DNA from: Streptomyces sp. CNQ-509
GTDB taxonomy: Bacteria; Actinomycetota; Actinomycetes; Streptomycetales; Streptomycetaceae
Direction: 5' to 3'
Length of the DNA: 64,000 nt
NCBI RefSeq assembly: GCF_001011035.1
Contig: NZ_CP011492.1
Span: 5,377,001-5,441,000, forward strand
In this document: positions 51,439 through 60,481 of the stretch, piece by piece
How positions within the stretch are numbered: position 1 is the stretch's first letter
Layout of the letters: the number at the start of each line of letters is the position of its first letter
Notes under the pieces: generated by a model
Told to the model about the DNA's origin: nothing
What the model saw: the letters and a program-made list of their open reading frames with translations, nothing else
The model's database searches: none
Position numbers and translations under genes: made by a program

Positions 51439-52964
51439 TTGCCCCCGTCGCCCTTGTCGTCGCCCTTGCCGTTGCCGCTGCCGCCGTCCTGCCCGCCCGG
51501 GCCGCCCTTCCCGTCCGGCGCGTCCTTCCCGCCGGAGTCACCGGATTCGGCGTCGCCCCCCGAGCCCAGCAGCTTCTCCAGCTCAGAGAAGTCAGCCTGC
51601 TCGCTGTGCACGAACCCGTCCGGGTCGTCCAGGTCGCCCGCCGTCGGCAGCATGTCGGGGTGCGCCCACAGCGCGTCCCGCCCGTCGACCCCGCGCGCGT
51701 CCGCCAGCGACGCCCACAGCCGCGAGGCGTCCCGCAGCCGCCGCGGCCGCAGCTCCAGGCCGATGAGCGTCGCGAACGTCTGCTCCGCCGGGCCGCCCGT
51801 GGCGCGCCTGCGGCGCAGCGCCTCGCGCAGCGAGTTCAGCGACGGGGCGTCCAGGTGCGGCTCCGCGGCCGCGTGCACGACCGCGTCCACCCAGCCCTCG
51901 ACCAGCGCGAGCGCCGTCTCCAGCCGGGCCAGCGCCGCCTTCTGCTCCGGCGTGTCCTCCGGCTGGAACATGCCCTGCTGCAGCGCCTCCTGCAACTGCT
52001 CGGGCCGCTCGATGTCGACCTGGCCGACCAGGTCCTCCAGCTTGGACGTGTCGACCTTGATGCCGCGCGCGTAGCCCTCGACGGCGCCGAAGAGGTGCGA
52101 GCGCAGCCACGGCACGTGCGCGAAGAGCCGCTGGTGCGCCGCCTCGCGCAGTGCCAGGTACAGCCGGACCTCGTCCTGCGGCACGCCCAGGCCCTCGCTG
52201 AACCGCTTGATGTTCACCGGCAGCAGGGCCGCCTTGCCCGCGGGACCGAGCGGCAGCCCGATGTCGGTGGAGCCGACGACCTCGCCGGCCAGCACCCCCA
52301 CCGCGTGCCCGATCTGGGTGCCGAACATGGCTCCCCCCATCGAGCGCATCATGCCGATGAGCGGGCCGGCCATGGCCTGCATCTCCTCCGGCAGCACACC
52401 GCCCATCGCGGCGCCCACGCGCTCGGCGACCGGGTCGACCAGTTCCTTCCACACCGGAAGCGTCGCCTCGACCCACTCCGCGCGGCTCCAGGCCAGCGCT
52501 GCGCCCGAGCCGGAGGGCAGCGACGTCGCGCCGTCCAGCCACAGGTCGGCAAGGCGCACGGACTCCTCGACCGCCTTCCGCTCGGCGGCCCCGACGCTGG
52601 CGTCCTTGGACTCTCCCCCAGAGCCTCCGGCCTGGGAGGTGCCCTCAGCGGCGCCCTGGGCGACGGTCTGCCGGGCGATGTCCTTGGCCATGTCCCAGTT
52701 GACCGGCCCGCCCTCGTAGCTCAGCATCTGGCCGAGCTGCTGGAAGGCCGCGCCCAGGTCCTGCGGGCCCATGGCGCCGCCCTGGCCGCCGAGGGAGCCG
52801 AAGATGGCCGCGAACGGGTTCTGCGGGTCGCTCCCGGCGCCCCCGAAGCCGAACGGGTCCCGGCCGCTCCGGTCGCCGTCCCCCTTGCGGGCACCCTTGT
52901 CGTCGCCCTCGCCGTCGTCGTCCGGCTCCTTCGGGGGGCCGAATCCGAATGGGGTGTCACTCAC
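51435..52964 (-). CDS. DUF2342 zinc-dependent metalloprotease-like protein
   Basis: A 509-aa protein of the DUF2342 family (Rv3195-like). The N-terminal 60 residues are acidic and Gly-rich, starting DTPFGFGPP. The helical core includes MLSYEGGPVNWDMAKDIARQ, PEEMQAMAGPLIGMMRSMGGAMFGTQIGHAVG, and EVRLYLALREAAHQRLFAHVPWLRSHLFGAVEGYARG. EAAHQR in the last segment is the metal-site candidate of the family. The tail is Gly/Lys/Asp-rich. The family is annotated as zinc-dependent metalloprotease, but the activity is not well shown. GTG 52964 is the start; it overlaps the Nudix gene. Confidence 0.85.
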   Translation of the reverse strand: MSDTPFGFGPPKEPDDDGEGDDKGARKGDGDRSGRDPFGFGGAGSDPQNPFAAIFGSLGGQGGAMGPQDLGAAFQQLGQMLSYEGGPVNWDMAKDIARQTVAQGAAEGTSQAGGSGGESKDASVGAAERKAVEESVRLADLWLDGATSLPSGSGAALAWSRAEWVEATLPVWKELVDPVAERVGAAMGGVLPEEMQAMAGPLIGMMRSMGGAMFGTQIGHAVGVLAGEVVGSTDIGLPLGPAGKAALLPVNIKRFSEGLGVPQDEVRLYLALREAAHQRLFAHVPWLRSHLFGAVEGYARGIKVDTSKLEDLVGQVDIERPEQLQEALQQGMFQPEDTPEQKAALARLETALALVEGWVDAVVHAAAEPHLDAPSLNSLREALRRRRATGGPAEQTFATLIGLELRPRRLRDASRLWASLADARGVDGRDALWAHPDMLPTAGDLDDPDGFVHSEQADFSELEKLLGSGGDAESGDSGGKDAPDGKGGPGGQDGGSGNGKGDDKGDGGK

Positions 52965-53139
52965 GGTTTCCTCGGCTCGTCGGGCCGCCTGCACCGGGCC
53001 GGCGGCGTACGCCCTCCACTACCTCCACCCTATGCCGCTTCGTATGCCTGCACGATGTCCTGGCGCCCGCCGCCACCGCCGCGGGTGCGGCTGGGGCAGG
53101 ATGGATGGAACTACTGCACACAACCACTGGAGCCGCTCG

Positions 53140-54285
53140 GTGAGTTCCCCGGAACCGAACGTTCGCGCAGCGCGAAAGGCCGCCGATGGGGGCGCGGCCG
53201 ACGAGCCCGCCCCGGGCGCGTGGCGCCCCGTCGTCGCCGTCACCGGGGCGGCGGCCGGCATCGGCGCCCTTGTCACGGAGCGGCTGGCGGCCTCCGACGA
53301 GGTCAAGCAGGTCGTCGCCATCGACGAACGCCGCGGCGAGCTGCCCGAGGCCCATTGGCACGTGCTGGACGTGCGGGACCCCGCGATCGCCGACAAGCTG
53401 CGGGGCACGGACGTCGTCGTGCACCTCGCCCTCGACCTGGACCTGGAGACCGACGCCACCGCCCGGACGGCGTACAACGTACGCGGTACGCAGACGGTGC
53501 TCACCGCCGCCGCCGCGGCGGGCGTGCGCCGGGTCGTCCTGTGCACCTCCGCCATGGTCTACGGGGCGCTGCCCGACAACCCCGTCCCGCTCGCCGAGGA
53601 CGCCGAACTGCGCGCCACCGAGGAGGCCACCGGCGTCGGCGACCTGCTGGAGATGGAGCGCCTGGGCCGCCGCGCGCCCCGCGCGCACCCCGGGCTCAAC
53701 GTCACGGTCGTGCGCCCGGCGGCCGTCGTCGGCGGCGTCGACACCCCGCTGACCAGGTACTTCGAGTCGCCCCGGCTGCTGGTCGTCAAGGGCACCCGGC
53801 CGTGCTGGCAGTTCTGCCACATCGACGATCTGGCCGCCGCGCTGGAGTTCGCGGCGCTGGAGAAGGCCGAGGGGGAGCTGGCGGTCGGCTGCGACGGCTG
53901 GCTGGAGCAGGAGGAGGTCGAGGAGCTGACCGGCATCCGGCGCATGGAGCTGCCGTCCGCCGTCGCGCTCGGCGCCGCCTCCCGGCTGCACCGCCTCGGG
54001 CTCACCCCGTCGCCGGCCGGTGACCTGGCGTACACGATGTACCCGTGGGTCGTCAGCGGCAGCAGGCTGCACGACGCGGGCTGGCGCCCGCAGCACACCA
54101 ACGAGGAGGTCCTCGCCGAGCTGCTGGCGGAGGTCTCCGGCCGGCACACCGTCGCGGGCCGCCGGCTGGGCCGCAAGGACGCCGCCGCGGCGGGCGCCGC
54201 GGGTGCGGCCGGGGCGACGGTCGCGCTGCTGGGCACGGCCGCGGTCGTGCGCCGGGTGCGCAAGGCGCGGCGCGGCAAGATCTGA
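53140..54285 (+). CDS. NAD-dependent epimerase/dehydratase-family (SDR) protein with C-terminal anchor
   Basis: A 381-aa atypical extended SDR. The nucleotide motif is VAVTGAAAGIGALVTERL (GxxxGxG near residue 30), followed by acidic VAIDERRGE, and VVHLALDLD. The usual YxxxK is not clear: STS-type sequence reads CTSAMVYGALPDN, and the next helix gives ELRATEEATG. Catalysis may therefore differ from normal epimerases. The C-terminus ends in an Ala/Gly-rich hydrophobic stretch and RRVRKARRGKI, a likely membrane anchor or tail. GTG 53140 has TGGAG upstream. It lies divergent from the DUF2342 gene and upstream of moaE. Confidence 0.82.
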   Translation: MSSPEPNVRAARKAADGGAADEPAPGAWRPVVAVTGAAAGIGALVTERLAASDEVKQVVAIDERRGELPEAHWHVLDVRDPAIADKLRGTDVVVHLALDLDLETDATARTAYNVRGTQTVLTAAAAAGVRRVVLCTSAMVYGALPDNPVPLAEDAELRATEEATGVGDLLEMERLGRRAPRAHPGLNVTVVRPAAVVGGVDTPLTRYFESPRLLVVKGTRPCWQFCHIDDLAAALEFAALEKAEGELAVGCDGWLEQEEVEELTGIRRMELPSAVALGAASRLHRLGLTPSPAGDLAYTMYPWVVSGSRLHDAGWRPQHTNEEVLAELLAEVSGRHTVAGRRLGRKDAAAAGAAGAAGATVALLGTAAVVRRVRKARRGKI

Positions 54286-54400
54286 GCCGGCGCGGCGGCG
54301 GAGCGTCGCGTACGGACCGCGCCCCGGCCCTTACGCGCGCCGGCCGCCGCCGACCCCCGTGCGGGGGCGCGCCGGCGGTCCCGTGCGGCAGGATGGACGG

Positions 54401-54880
54401 ATGGCAGACACCCCGCAGCACCCGGGCGAGCAGGCCGCAGCAGACCCCGTACGGCTCGTCGCGATCCGTGAGCAGCCGCTCTCGCTCGACGAGGTCTTCG
54501 CCGCCGTGGGCGACCCCGCCGCGGGCGGCACGGCGCTCTTCGTCGGCACGGTCCGTGACCACGACCGGCAGGCGGCGTCCGAGCGCGTCCAGGACGTGAC
54601 CGCGCTCGGGTACTCGTCCCATCCGACCGCCGAGGCCGAGATGCGCCGGATCGCGGAGAAGGTCGCGGCCGACTATCCGGTGCGGGCGCTGGCCGCCGTC
54701 CACCGCGTGGGGGAACTGGCCGTGGGAGATCTCGCCGTCGTCGTCGCCGTCTCCTGCCCGCACCGCGGGGAGGCGTTCGACGCCTGCCGTAGCCTGGTCG
54801 ACACCCTGAAGCGCGAAGTTCCCATCTGGAAACACCAGAAGTTCACAGACGGGACGGAGGAATGGGTAGGCGCTGGCTGA
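54401..54880 (+). CDS. moaE: molybdopterin synthase catalytic subunit MoaE
   Basis: A 159-aa subunit that adds sulfur to cyclic pyranopterin monophosphate, taking it from thiocarboxylated MoaD. Typical motifs are GGTALFVGTVRDHDR, LGYSSHPTAEAEMRRIA, AAVHRVGELAVGDLAVVVAVSCPHRGEAFDACR, and KREVPIWKHQKFTDG, whose Lys residues are catalytic in the family. The first 20 residues are variable. ATG 54401 has GGATGG upstream. MoeZ, which activates MoaD-type carriers, lies in this window too; no moaD is near. Confidence 0.95.
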   Translation: MADTPQHPGEQAAADPVRLVAIREQPLSLDEVFAAVGDPAAGGTALFVGTVRDHDRQAASERVQDVTALGYSSHPTAEAEMRRIAEKVAADYPVRALAAVHRVGELAVGDLAVVVAVSCPHRGEAFDACRSLVDTLKREVPIWKHQKFTDGTEEWVGAG

Positions 54881-54959
54881 GGTTGTCGAGTTGCGTAACT
54901 TTCGGGCCCGCGTGAGCGTTGGCTTAACGGAAAGACCTCACGTCAGCTAGGAGCACGGG

Positions 54960-55130
54960 ATGGCAGCGATAGCCTGGTTGGTCATACCCCTCGCATCGGC
55001 CGGGGGAGCCGCGATATGGGCAAGCTGGGCAACGCGCACCCGCAGGGTGGGCGACAGCACGGAGCTCGCGGGGTACGCCCGCTTCCGGGAAGCCATGGAG
55101 CGTAGCCACTCACGTTCCGGGGCCGCTTGA
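54960..55130 (+). CDS. 56-aa single-pass membrane protein
   Basis: A short frame starting at ATG 54960, with AGGAG 8 nt upstream. Residues 3-24 (AIAWLVIPLASAGGAAIWASWA) form one membrane helix. A basic TRTRRVGDS segment follows, then a polar tail ELAGYARFREAMERSHSRSG. It ends 20 nt before the PDZ-Lon protease gene, so both could be co-transcribed. The good ribosome site and membrane-protein character support it as a real gene. Its role is unknown. Confidence 0.75.
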   Translation: MAAIAWLVIPLASAGGAAIWASWATRTRRVGDSTELAGYARFREAMERSHSRSGAA

Positions 55131-55150
55131 GCGTCCCGTACTGTCGTTCT

Positions 55151-56245
55151 ATGCCACGCCGCACGGCGACGCTGCTCGCCTCCACCGTGACGCTGCTCGC
55201 CATCCTCGTCGCCGGGGTCTTCATCCCCGTTCCGTACGCAGAGATGTCGCCCGGGCCCACGGTGAACACCCTCGGGGGCCACGACGGCGAGCCCGTCCTG
55301 CAGATAGAGGACCGCAAGACGTATCCGACGAGCGGCAACCTCAACATGACGACGGTCCGCGTCACCGGCGCCGACTACAAGATGAACCTCGTCGAGGCGG
55401 TCTACGGCTGGCTCTCGCCCGACGACGCGGTGGTGCCGCACGAGTCGCTGTACCCCGACGACAGCACCGCCGAGGAAGTCGACCAGCAGAACGCCGAGCA
55501 GTTCACCGCCTCGCAGGAGAGCGCCAAGGTCGCCGCGCTCGACGAGTTGGGCATCCCCTTCACCACGCGCGTGATCGTGGCCTCCGTGGTAGCGGGCGGT
55601 GCCGCGCAGGGCACCCTGCACGCCGGTGACGTGATCAAGGCCGTCGACGGCGAGCCCGTCGACGGGCCGAGCGATGTGGTCAAGCTGGTCACCAGCCGCA
55701 AGCCGGGGGAGAAGGTCACGTTCCGCATCGTCCCCGCGGACAAGGCCGAGAAGGCCGAGAAGAACGGCGAGGACCCCCGCAGGCTGCCGGGTGAGGAGAT
55801 CACCGTCACCACCAGGGAGTCCGAACAGGAGCCCGGCAAGGCCATGGTGGGCATCACGGCGGGCACCGCGCACACCTTCCCGTTCGAGATCGACATCAAG
55901 CTCGCCGACGTCGGCGGCCCCAGCGCGGGGCTGATGTTCGCGCTCGGCATCGTCGACAAGCTCACCAAGGGCGACCTCACGGGCGGCGAGTTCGTCGCCG
56001 GCACCGGCACGATCGACACCGAGAGCCGGGTCGGGCCGATCGGCGGCATCCACATGAAGACCGTCGGCGCCCGCGACCAGGGTGCGAAGTTCTTCCTCAC
56101 GCCCGCGGCGAACTGCGCCACGGCCGCGCGGGACGTCCCCGACGGGCTCACGCTCATCGAGATCCGGACGATGTCCGACGCGATGGACGCGCTGAAGGAC
56201 ATCCGCGACGGCAATCTGGACCAGCTCGACGAGTGCAAGGAGTAG
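55151..56245 (+). CDS. YlbL-like membrane protease with PDZ and Lon-type (S16) domains
   Basis: A 364-aa secreted or membrane-tethered protease. An N-terminal hydrophobic helix (LLASTVTLLAILVAGVFIPVPY) is followed by a PDZ domain near residues 140-200 (VASVVAGGAAQGTLHAGDVIKAVDG). The Lon-type catalytic domain carries S258 in GGPSAGLMFAL and K303 in HMKTVGA, the Ser-Lys dyad. Its active site should face outside. Homologues are Rv3194c and B. subtilis YlbL. ATG 55151 places the membrane helix near the N-terminus. The target is not predictable, but such proteases cut membrane or secreted proteins. Confidence 0.92.
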   Translation: MPRRTATLLASTVTLLAILVAGVFIPVPYAEMSPGPTVNTLGGHDGEPVLQIEDRKTYPTSGNLNMTTVRVTGADYKMNLVEAVYGWLSPDDAVVPHESLYPDDSTAEEVDQQNAEQFTASQESAKVAALDELGIPFTTRVIVASVVAGGAAQGTLHAGDVIKAVDGEPVDGPSDVVKLVTSRKPGEKVTFRIVPADKAEKAEKNGEDPRRLPGEEITVTTRESEQEPGKAMVGITAGTAHTFPFEIDIKLADVGGPSAGLMFALGIVDKLTKGDLTGGEFVAGTGTIDTESRVGPIGGIHMKTVGARDQGAKFFLTPAANCATAARDVPDGLTLIEIRTMSDAMDALKDIRDGNLDQLDECKE

Positions 56246-56320
56246 TTGGGCGCGTACGGAGCGCGCGGAACGGGTAACGGCAGGCCACCCCGGAGGAGGC
56301 GGCCGGCCGTCACGGCGGGG

Positions 56321-56920
56321 TCAGTCGAACGTCGCCGCCAGCGCCCGGGCGAGCCCCGGCACCAGATCCGGCCCCGTGAGCACCTCCGTGGGCGCGTCCT
56401 TGGAGCGCAGCCGCACCGCGGCCTCCCGGCTGCCGTCGCGCAGTACGCCGACCGTCATCCGGACCTCCTCGCGCCGCGGATGCCCGGCGACCCAGGCGGC
56501 GAGCCCCTCCTCGTCGAGATCGTCCGGGACTTCGGCCTCCGCCGCCGGCGGGAGCATCAGCCGCTCGACCGTGAGCGCGCAGCCACCGACCGCGTCGGGC
56601 CAGGCGATGGTGCCGAGGAACTCGTCGAGCGGCTGCCCGGTGGGCAGTTCCTGCTGCTCGATCGGCGTGTACGAGACCTGCGCGGCCGGCCCCGCGGCGG
56701 ACTCGGCGGCGGTGCCGTCGCCGGCGCCCTGACCTGCGTCGAGGTTCAGCCGCTCGGCGAGGTCCGGCTCCTGCGCGCGCAGCCGCGCGGTGTCGACGAG
56801 GGCGAAGAGCCGGGGCGGCCGGTCCCAGCCGAAACCGGCCGCGTACTCGTCAAGCTCCAGGACCGCGCGAGTCAGCGGGTCGGCTGCCAGGGGTGGACCG
56901 CCGGTGGGAGAGTTGGACAT
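56321..56920 (-). CDS. PPA1309-family protein of unknown function
   Basis: A 199-aa soluble acidic protein that I recall as the actinobacterial PPA1309 family. Recognisable parts are PLTRAVLELDEYAAGFGWDRPPRLFALVDTARL, PLDEFLGTIAWPDAVGGCALTVERLMLPP, and a C-terminal HPRREEVRMTVGVLRDGSREAAVRLR. No catalytic motif is visible. ATG 56920 follows GGCAGG. It lies divergent from the UPF0182 gene, as in many actinobacteria, across a 135-nt gap with an unusual AT-rich palindrome TAAAGCTTTA at 56971-56980. Confidence 0.85.
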   Translation of the reverse strand: MSNSPTGGPPLAADPLTRAVLELDEYAAGFGWDRPPRLFALVDTARLRAQEPDLAERLNLDAGQGAGDGTAAESAAGPAAQVSYTPIEQQELPTGQPLDEFLGTIAWPDAVGGCALTVERLMLPPAAEAEVPDDLDEEGLAAWVAGHPRREEVRMTVGVLRDGSREAAVRLRSKDAPTEVLTGPDLVPGLARALAATFD

Positions 56921-57055
56921 GTTTGCAATCCTGCCTCATCGGTCTCTGCCACCCCCCGGCGGGAACTGAGTAAAGCTTTAGTAAGTTGCCACATTGGGCC
57001 CCTGTGCCGCGGGGGCCGTATGACATGACGTTCACGTCTCGATCGAGGTGCCACC

Positions 57056-60055
57056 TTGGCTTTCCAGATGCCGGACCGCGGCGGGGGCCCCACCGGGCCA
57101 CGGATCAGTGTGGGCAGGCCGTCCCGGCGAGTACGAACACTGCTGATGACCCTGGGTGCGCTCGCCATCCTGGGGATCATCTTCGTCATGTTCGCCGGCT
57201 TCTGGACGGACTGGCTCTGGTACCGCTCCGTCGGTTATTCGTCGGTCTTCACCACCCGGTTGTGGACCAAGGTGGGGCTGTTCTTCGTCTTCGGCCTGCT
57301 GATGGCGTTCGCCGTGGGCTTCAACATCTGGCTGGCCCACCGGCTCAGGCCGCCGCTCAGCGCGATGTCGCTGGAGCAGGAGAGCCTCGACCGTTACCGG
57401 ATGAACCTGGCGCCGTACAAGAAGTGGGTGCTGCTCGGCATCGCCACGCTGGTGGGCCTCATCGCCGGCGCCTCCGCGACCGGGCAGTGGCGCACCTGGC
57501 TGCTGTGGGTCAACGGCCAGTCGTTCGGCGAGAAGGACCCGCAGTTCCACAAGGACATCTCCTTCTTCGCGTTCGACCTGCCGTGGTACCGCTTCCTGCT
57601 CGGCTTCGGCTTCGCCACGGTCGTGCTGTGCACCATCGCCGCCGCGCTCACGCACTACCTCTACGGCGGCCTGCGGATCTCCAGCCCGGGCGCGCGCGCG
57701 ACGTCCGCGGCGACCGGCCATCTCGCGGTGCTGCTCGGCACCTTCGTGGCGCTGAAGGCGGTGGCCTACTGGTTCGACCGCTACAGCCTGGCGACCAAGA
57801 CCAGCGGCCTGAAAACCACCGACGGCTGGACAGGGCTGCGCTACGTCGACGCGAACGCGTATCTGCCCGCGAAGACGATCCTCTTCGTCATCGCGATCAT
57901 CTGCGCGGTGCTCTTCTTCGCCACGCTGTGGCGGCGCACCTGGCAGTTGCCGCTCATCGGCCTCGGCCTGATGGTGCTCTCGGCGATCCTGATCGGCGGG
58001 CTGTACCCGGCGATCGTGCAGAAGTTCCAGGTGCAGCCGAACGAGCAGGCCAAGGAGACGCCGTTCATCAAGAAGAACATCGACGCGACGCGCAAGGCGT
58101 ACGACATCGATGGCTCCCAGGTGACGGAGTACTCGGGCCAGGCGCCCAAGGACATCACCAACGAGCAGCTGCGCAGCGCCGTCGACAGCACGGCGAGCGT
58201 CCGGCTGCTCGACCCGAGCGTGGTCTCGCCGACGTACCAGCAGCAGCAGCAGGTCCGCGGCTACTACCAGTTCCCGGGCACGCTGGACGTCGACCGGTAC
58301 GAGGACGAGGACGGCGACTCGCAGGACACCGTCGTCGGCCTGCGTGAGATCAACGTGAACGGCATCCCGGAGAAGGGCTGGATCAACAGCCACTTCCGGT
58401 ACACCCACGGCTACGGCGTCGTCGCGGCCAAGGGCACCGAGGTCACCGAGGACGGCGACCCGGCGTACACGGAGAAGGACCTGCCGCCCGAGGGCGAGCT
58501 GGGCGACTACGAGCCCCGCATCTACTACGGCGAGCAGACCCGCGACTACTCGATCGTGGGCGGCCCGCAGGACGAGGTCGACTACGCCGACGAATCCGGC
58601 GAGAAGACGTACCGCTACAAGGGCGACAGCGGCGTCGACCTGTCCAACCCGATCAACAGGGCCGCGTACGCGCTGACGTTCAGCGAGCCGCAGATCATGT
58701 ACTCCGGTGCGATCGGCGACGGCTCGCAGATCATCTACAACCGCACCCCGAAGGAGCGGGTGGAGGCCGTCGCGCCGTGGCTGACGATCGACGGCGACCC
58801 GTATCCGGCGGTGGTCGACGGCCGGATCACCTGGATCGTCGACGCCTACACCACCAGCAACGGCTACCCGTACTCGACCAGGACCACCCTGGGCGACACG
58901 ACGGCCGACTCGCTGACGGACGACCAGCGTTCGGTGGTCGCGCAGCAGAACCAGGTCAACTACATCCGCAACTCGGTGAAGGCCACCGTCGACGCGTACG
59001 ACGGCAGCGTGGACCTCTACGAGTGGGACACCGAGGACCCCGTCCTCAAGACCTGGATGAAGGCGTTCCCCGACACGGTCAAGCCGCGTGGGGAGATCAG
59101 CGACGCGCTCATGGACCACCTGCGCTACCCGCAGGACCTGTTCAAGGTCCAGCGCGAACTGCTGACGCAGTACCACGTCACCGGCTCCAAGCAGTTCTAC
59201 TCCGGCAGTGAGCAGTGGGAGATCCCGGACGACCCGACCACCAAGGTCGAGTCCTCGGTGCCGCCCTACTACCTGAGCATGAAGATGCCGGACCAGGACT
59301 CGCGGTCGTTCTCGCTGACGACCACGTTCACGCCGCGCAACCGGAACAACCTGGGCGCGTACATGGCCGTGGGCGCGGACGCGCGCAGCGACGACTTCGG
59401 GCAGATCAGAATCCTGAAGCTGCCACCCAACAGTCCGGTGCCGGGGCCGAAGCTCGTGCAGTCCAGATTCAACTCCAACGCCACGATCGCCGACCAGATC
59501 AACATCCTTCAGAGAGGCGATTCGGAAGTCATCTACGGCAACCTGCTGACGGTGCCGTTGGAGGGCGGACTGATCTACATCGAGCCGGTGTACGTGCAAG
59601 GCACCGGCACCGGCTACCCGTTGCTGCGCAAGGTGCTGGTCACGTACGGCGATCAGACGGCCTTCGAGGACACGCTGCCCAAGGCGCTGAACGTCGTCTT
59701 CGGGGTGGAGGAAGCGACACCACCCGAGGACACGGGCGAGGAGCCGCCACCGGAGGAGCCACCACCGGCCGGCGGTAGCCTCCAGGACGCCGTGGAGGAC
59801 GCTCAGAAGGCCTACGAGGACGGTCAGCAGGCGCTCCAGGACCAGGACTGGGAGGCGTACGGCAAGGCCCAGGACGACCTGGAGGAGGCGCTCCAGCGGA
59901 TCGAGGACGCCGAGCAGCAGGCCGGCGCGAACGGCGACGGAGCCGGTGAGGGAGCCGGTAAGGGAGCCGGCGACGGCGGAGCCGACGGAGCCGGTGACGG
60001 CGGAGGCGGCAGCGATGCCGGTGATGCCGGTGACGGCGGCGGCAGCGGGGCCTAG
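57056..60055 (+). CDS. UPF0182 family large membrane protein
   Basis: A 999-aa protein (Rv3193c-like). About seven membrane helices lie in residues 25-330, including LLMTLGALAILGIIFVMFAGFW and LFFVFGLLMAFAVGFNIWLAH. The large extracytoplasmic domain contains the conserved DANAYLPAKTILF, RGYYQFPGTLDVDRY and FTPRNRNNLGAYMAVGADA. The last 110 residues are a Pro/Glu-rich linker, a short coiled coil (QDAVEDAQKAYEDGQQAL) and a Gly/Asp/Ala tail. TTG 57056 is chosen because GAGGTG sits 5 nt upstream; ATG 57068 would drop four residues. The function is unknown. Confidence 0.92.
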   Translation: MAFQMPDRGGGPTGPRISVGRPSRRVRTLLMTLGALAILGIIFVMFAGFWTDWLWYRSVGYSSVFTTRLWTKVGLFFVFGLLMAFAVGFNIWLAHRLRPPLSAMSLEQESLDRYRMNLAPYKKWVLLGIATLVGLIAGASATGQWRTWLLWVNGQSFGEKDPQFHKDISFFAFDLPWYRFLLGFGFATVVLCTIAAALTHYLYGGLRISSPGARATSAATGHLAVLLGTFVALKAVAYWFDRYSLATKTSGLKTTDGWTGLRYVDANAYLPAKTILFVIAIICAVLFFATLWRRTWQLPLIGLGLMVLSAILIGGLYPAIVQKFQVQPNEQAKETPFIKKNIDATRKAYDIDGSQVTEYSGQAPKDITNEQLRSAVDSTASVRLLDPSVVSPTYQQQQQVRGYYQFPGTLDVDRYEDEDGDSQDTVVGLREINVNGIPEKGWINSHFRYTHGYGVVAAKGTEVTEDGDPAYTEKDLPPEGELGDYEPRIYYGEQTRDYSIVGGPQDEVDYADESGEKTYRYKGDSGVDLSNPINRAAYALTFSEPQIMYSGAIGDGSQIIYNRTPKERVEAVAPWLTIDGDPYPAVVDGRITWIVDAYTTSNGYPYSTRTTLGDTTADSLTDDQRSVVAQQNQVNYIRNSVKATVDAYDGSVDLYEWDTEDPVLKTWMKAFPDTVKPRGEISDALMDHLRYPQDLFKVQRELLTQYHVTGSKQFYSGSEQWEIPDDPTTKVESSVPPYYLSMKMPDQDSRSFSLTTTFTPRNRNNLGAYMAVGADARSDDFGQIRILKLPPNSPVPGPKLVQSRFNSNATIADQINILQRGDSEVIYGNLLTVPLEGGLIYIEPVYVQGTGTGYPLLRKVLVTYGDQTAFEDTLPKALNVVFGVEEATPPEDTGEEPPPEEPPPAGGSLQDAVEDAQKAYEDGQQALQDQDWEAYGKAQDDLEEALQRIEDAEQQAGANGDGAGEGAGKGAGDGGADGAGDGGGGSDAGDAGDGGGSGA

Positions 60056-60060
60056 CGCGG

Positions 60061-60097
60061 CCGTGGCCCGCCGGACGTGACGTCCGGCGGGCCACGG
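60061..60097 (+). terminator. terminator after the UPF0182 gene
   Basis: A 17-bp perfect stem around TGA (60061-60077 with 60081-60097), 5 nt after the stop. Confidence 0.75.
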
Positions 60098-60155
60098 GCC
60101 GCGAGGACAGGCGGCGTTGGGACCCCCGGCAGCGTGATAGCCTTACGGCACACGA

Positions 60156-60229
60156 CGCGGGGTGGAGCAGCTCGGTAGCTCGCTGGGCTCATAACCCAGA
60201 GGTCGCAGGTTCAAATCCTGTCCCCGCTA
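60156..60229 (+). tRNA. initiator tRNA-Met (CAU), copy 1
   Basis: A 74-nt tRNA with anticodon CAT. Three G:C pairs close the anticodon stem (CTGGG with CCCAG) and position 1 C faces U72, unpaired, both marks of initiator tRNA. The next bases are CGC, so the CCA end is not encoded. A 15-bp terminator follows 8 nt later. Confidence 0.97.
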
Positions 60230-60237
60230 CGCGAGAT

Positions 60238-60270
60238 CGAGGCCCGGAGTCCATCGGACTCCGGGCCTCG
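60238..60270 (+). terminator. terminator of initiator tRNA copy 1
   Basis: CGAGGCCCGGAGTCC (60238-60252) pairs with its exact complement (60256-60270) around ATC. Confidence 0.8.
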
Positions 60271-60481
60271 ACGTGTTCCTGCCGCGTGATCCGTGTGCAC
60301 CGTGGGGGCGGTGTGGTGAGGGGGACGGATGCATCGTGTGTGTGTTTCTGAGGTCATTGTTTTGAGGGGTGTCGGCGTGACAAGGTTTGTTCAGTCGTTG
60401 TGTCGGGAAGTCGACAAACCGCTGAAGTGACCTTCCTGGCTGCGGTATACCAGGTGTACGCGGGTTGCAGGTGGTGCGACG

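Noticed and set aside
50605..52074. A 489-codon plus-strand frame starting in the inverted-repeat element
   Set aside because: It runs antisense through the Nudix and DUF2342 genes and has no domain of its own.
60156..60229. The initiator tRNA as an integration site for a mobile element
   Set aside because: No integrase and no partial tRNA duplicate is present; the second copy is complete and functional-looking.
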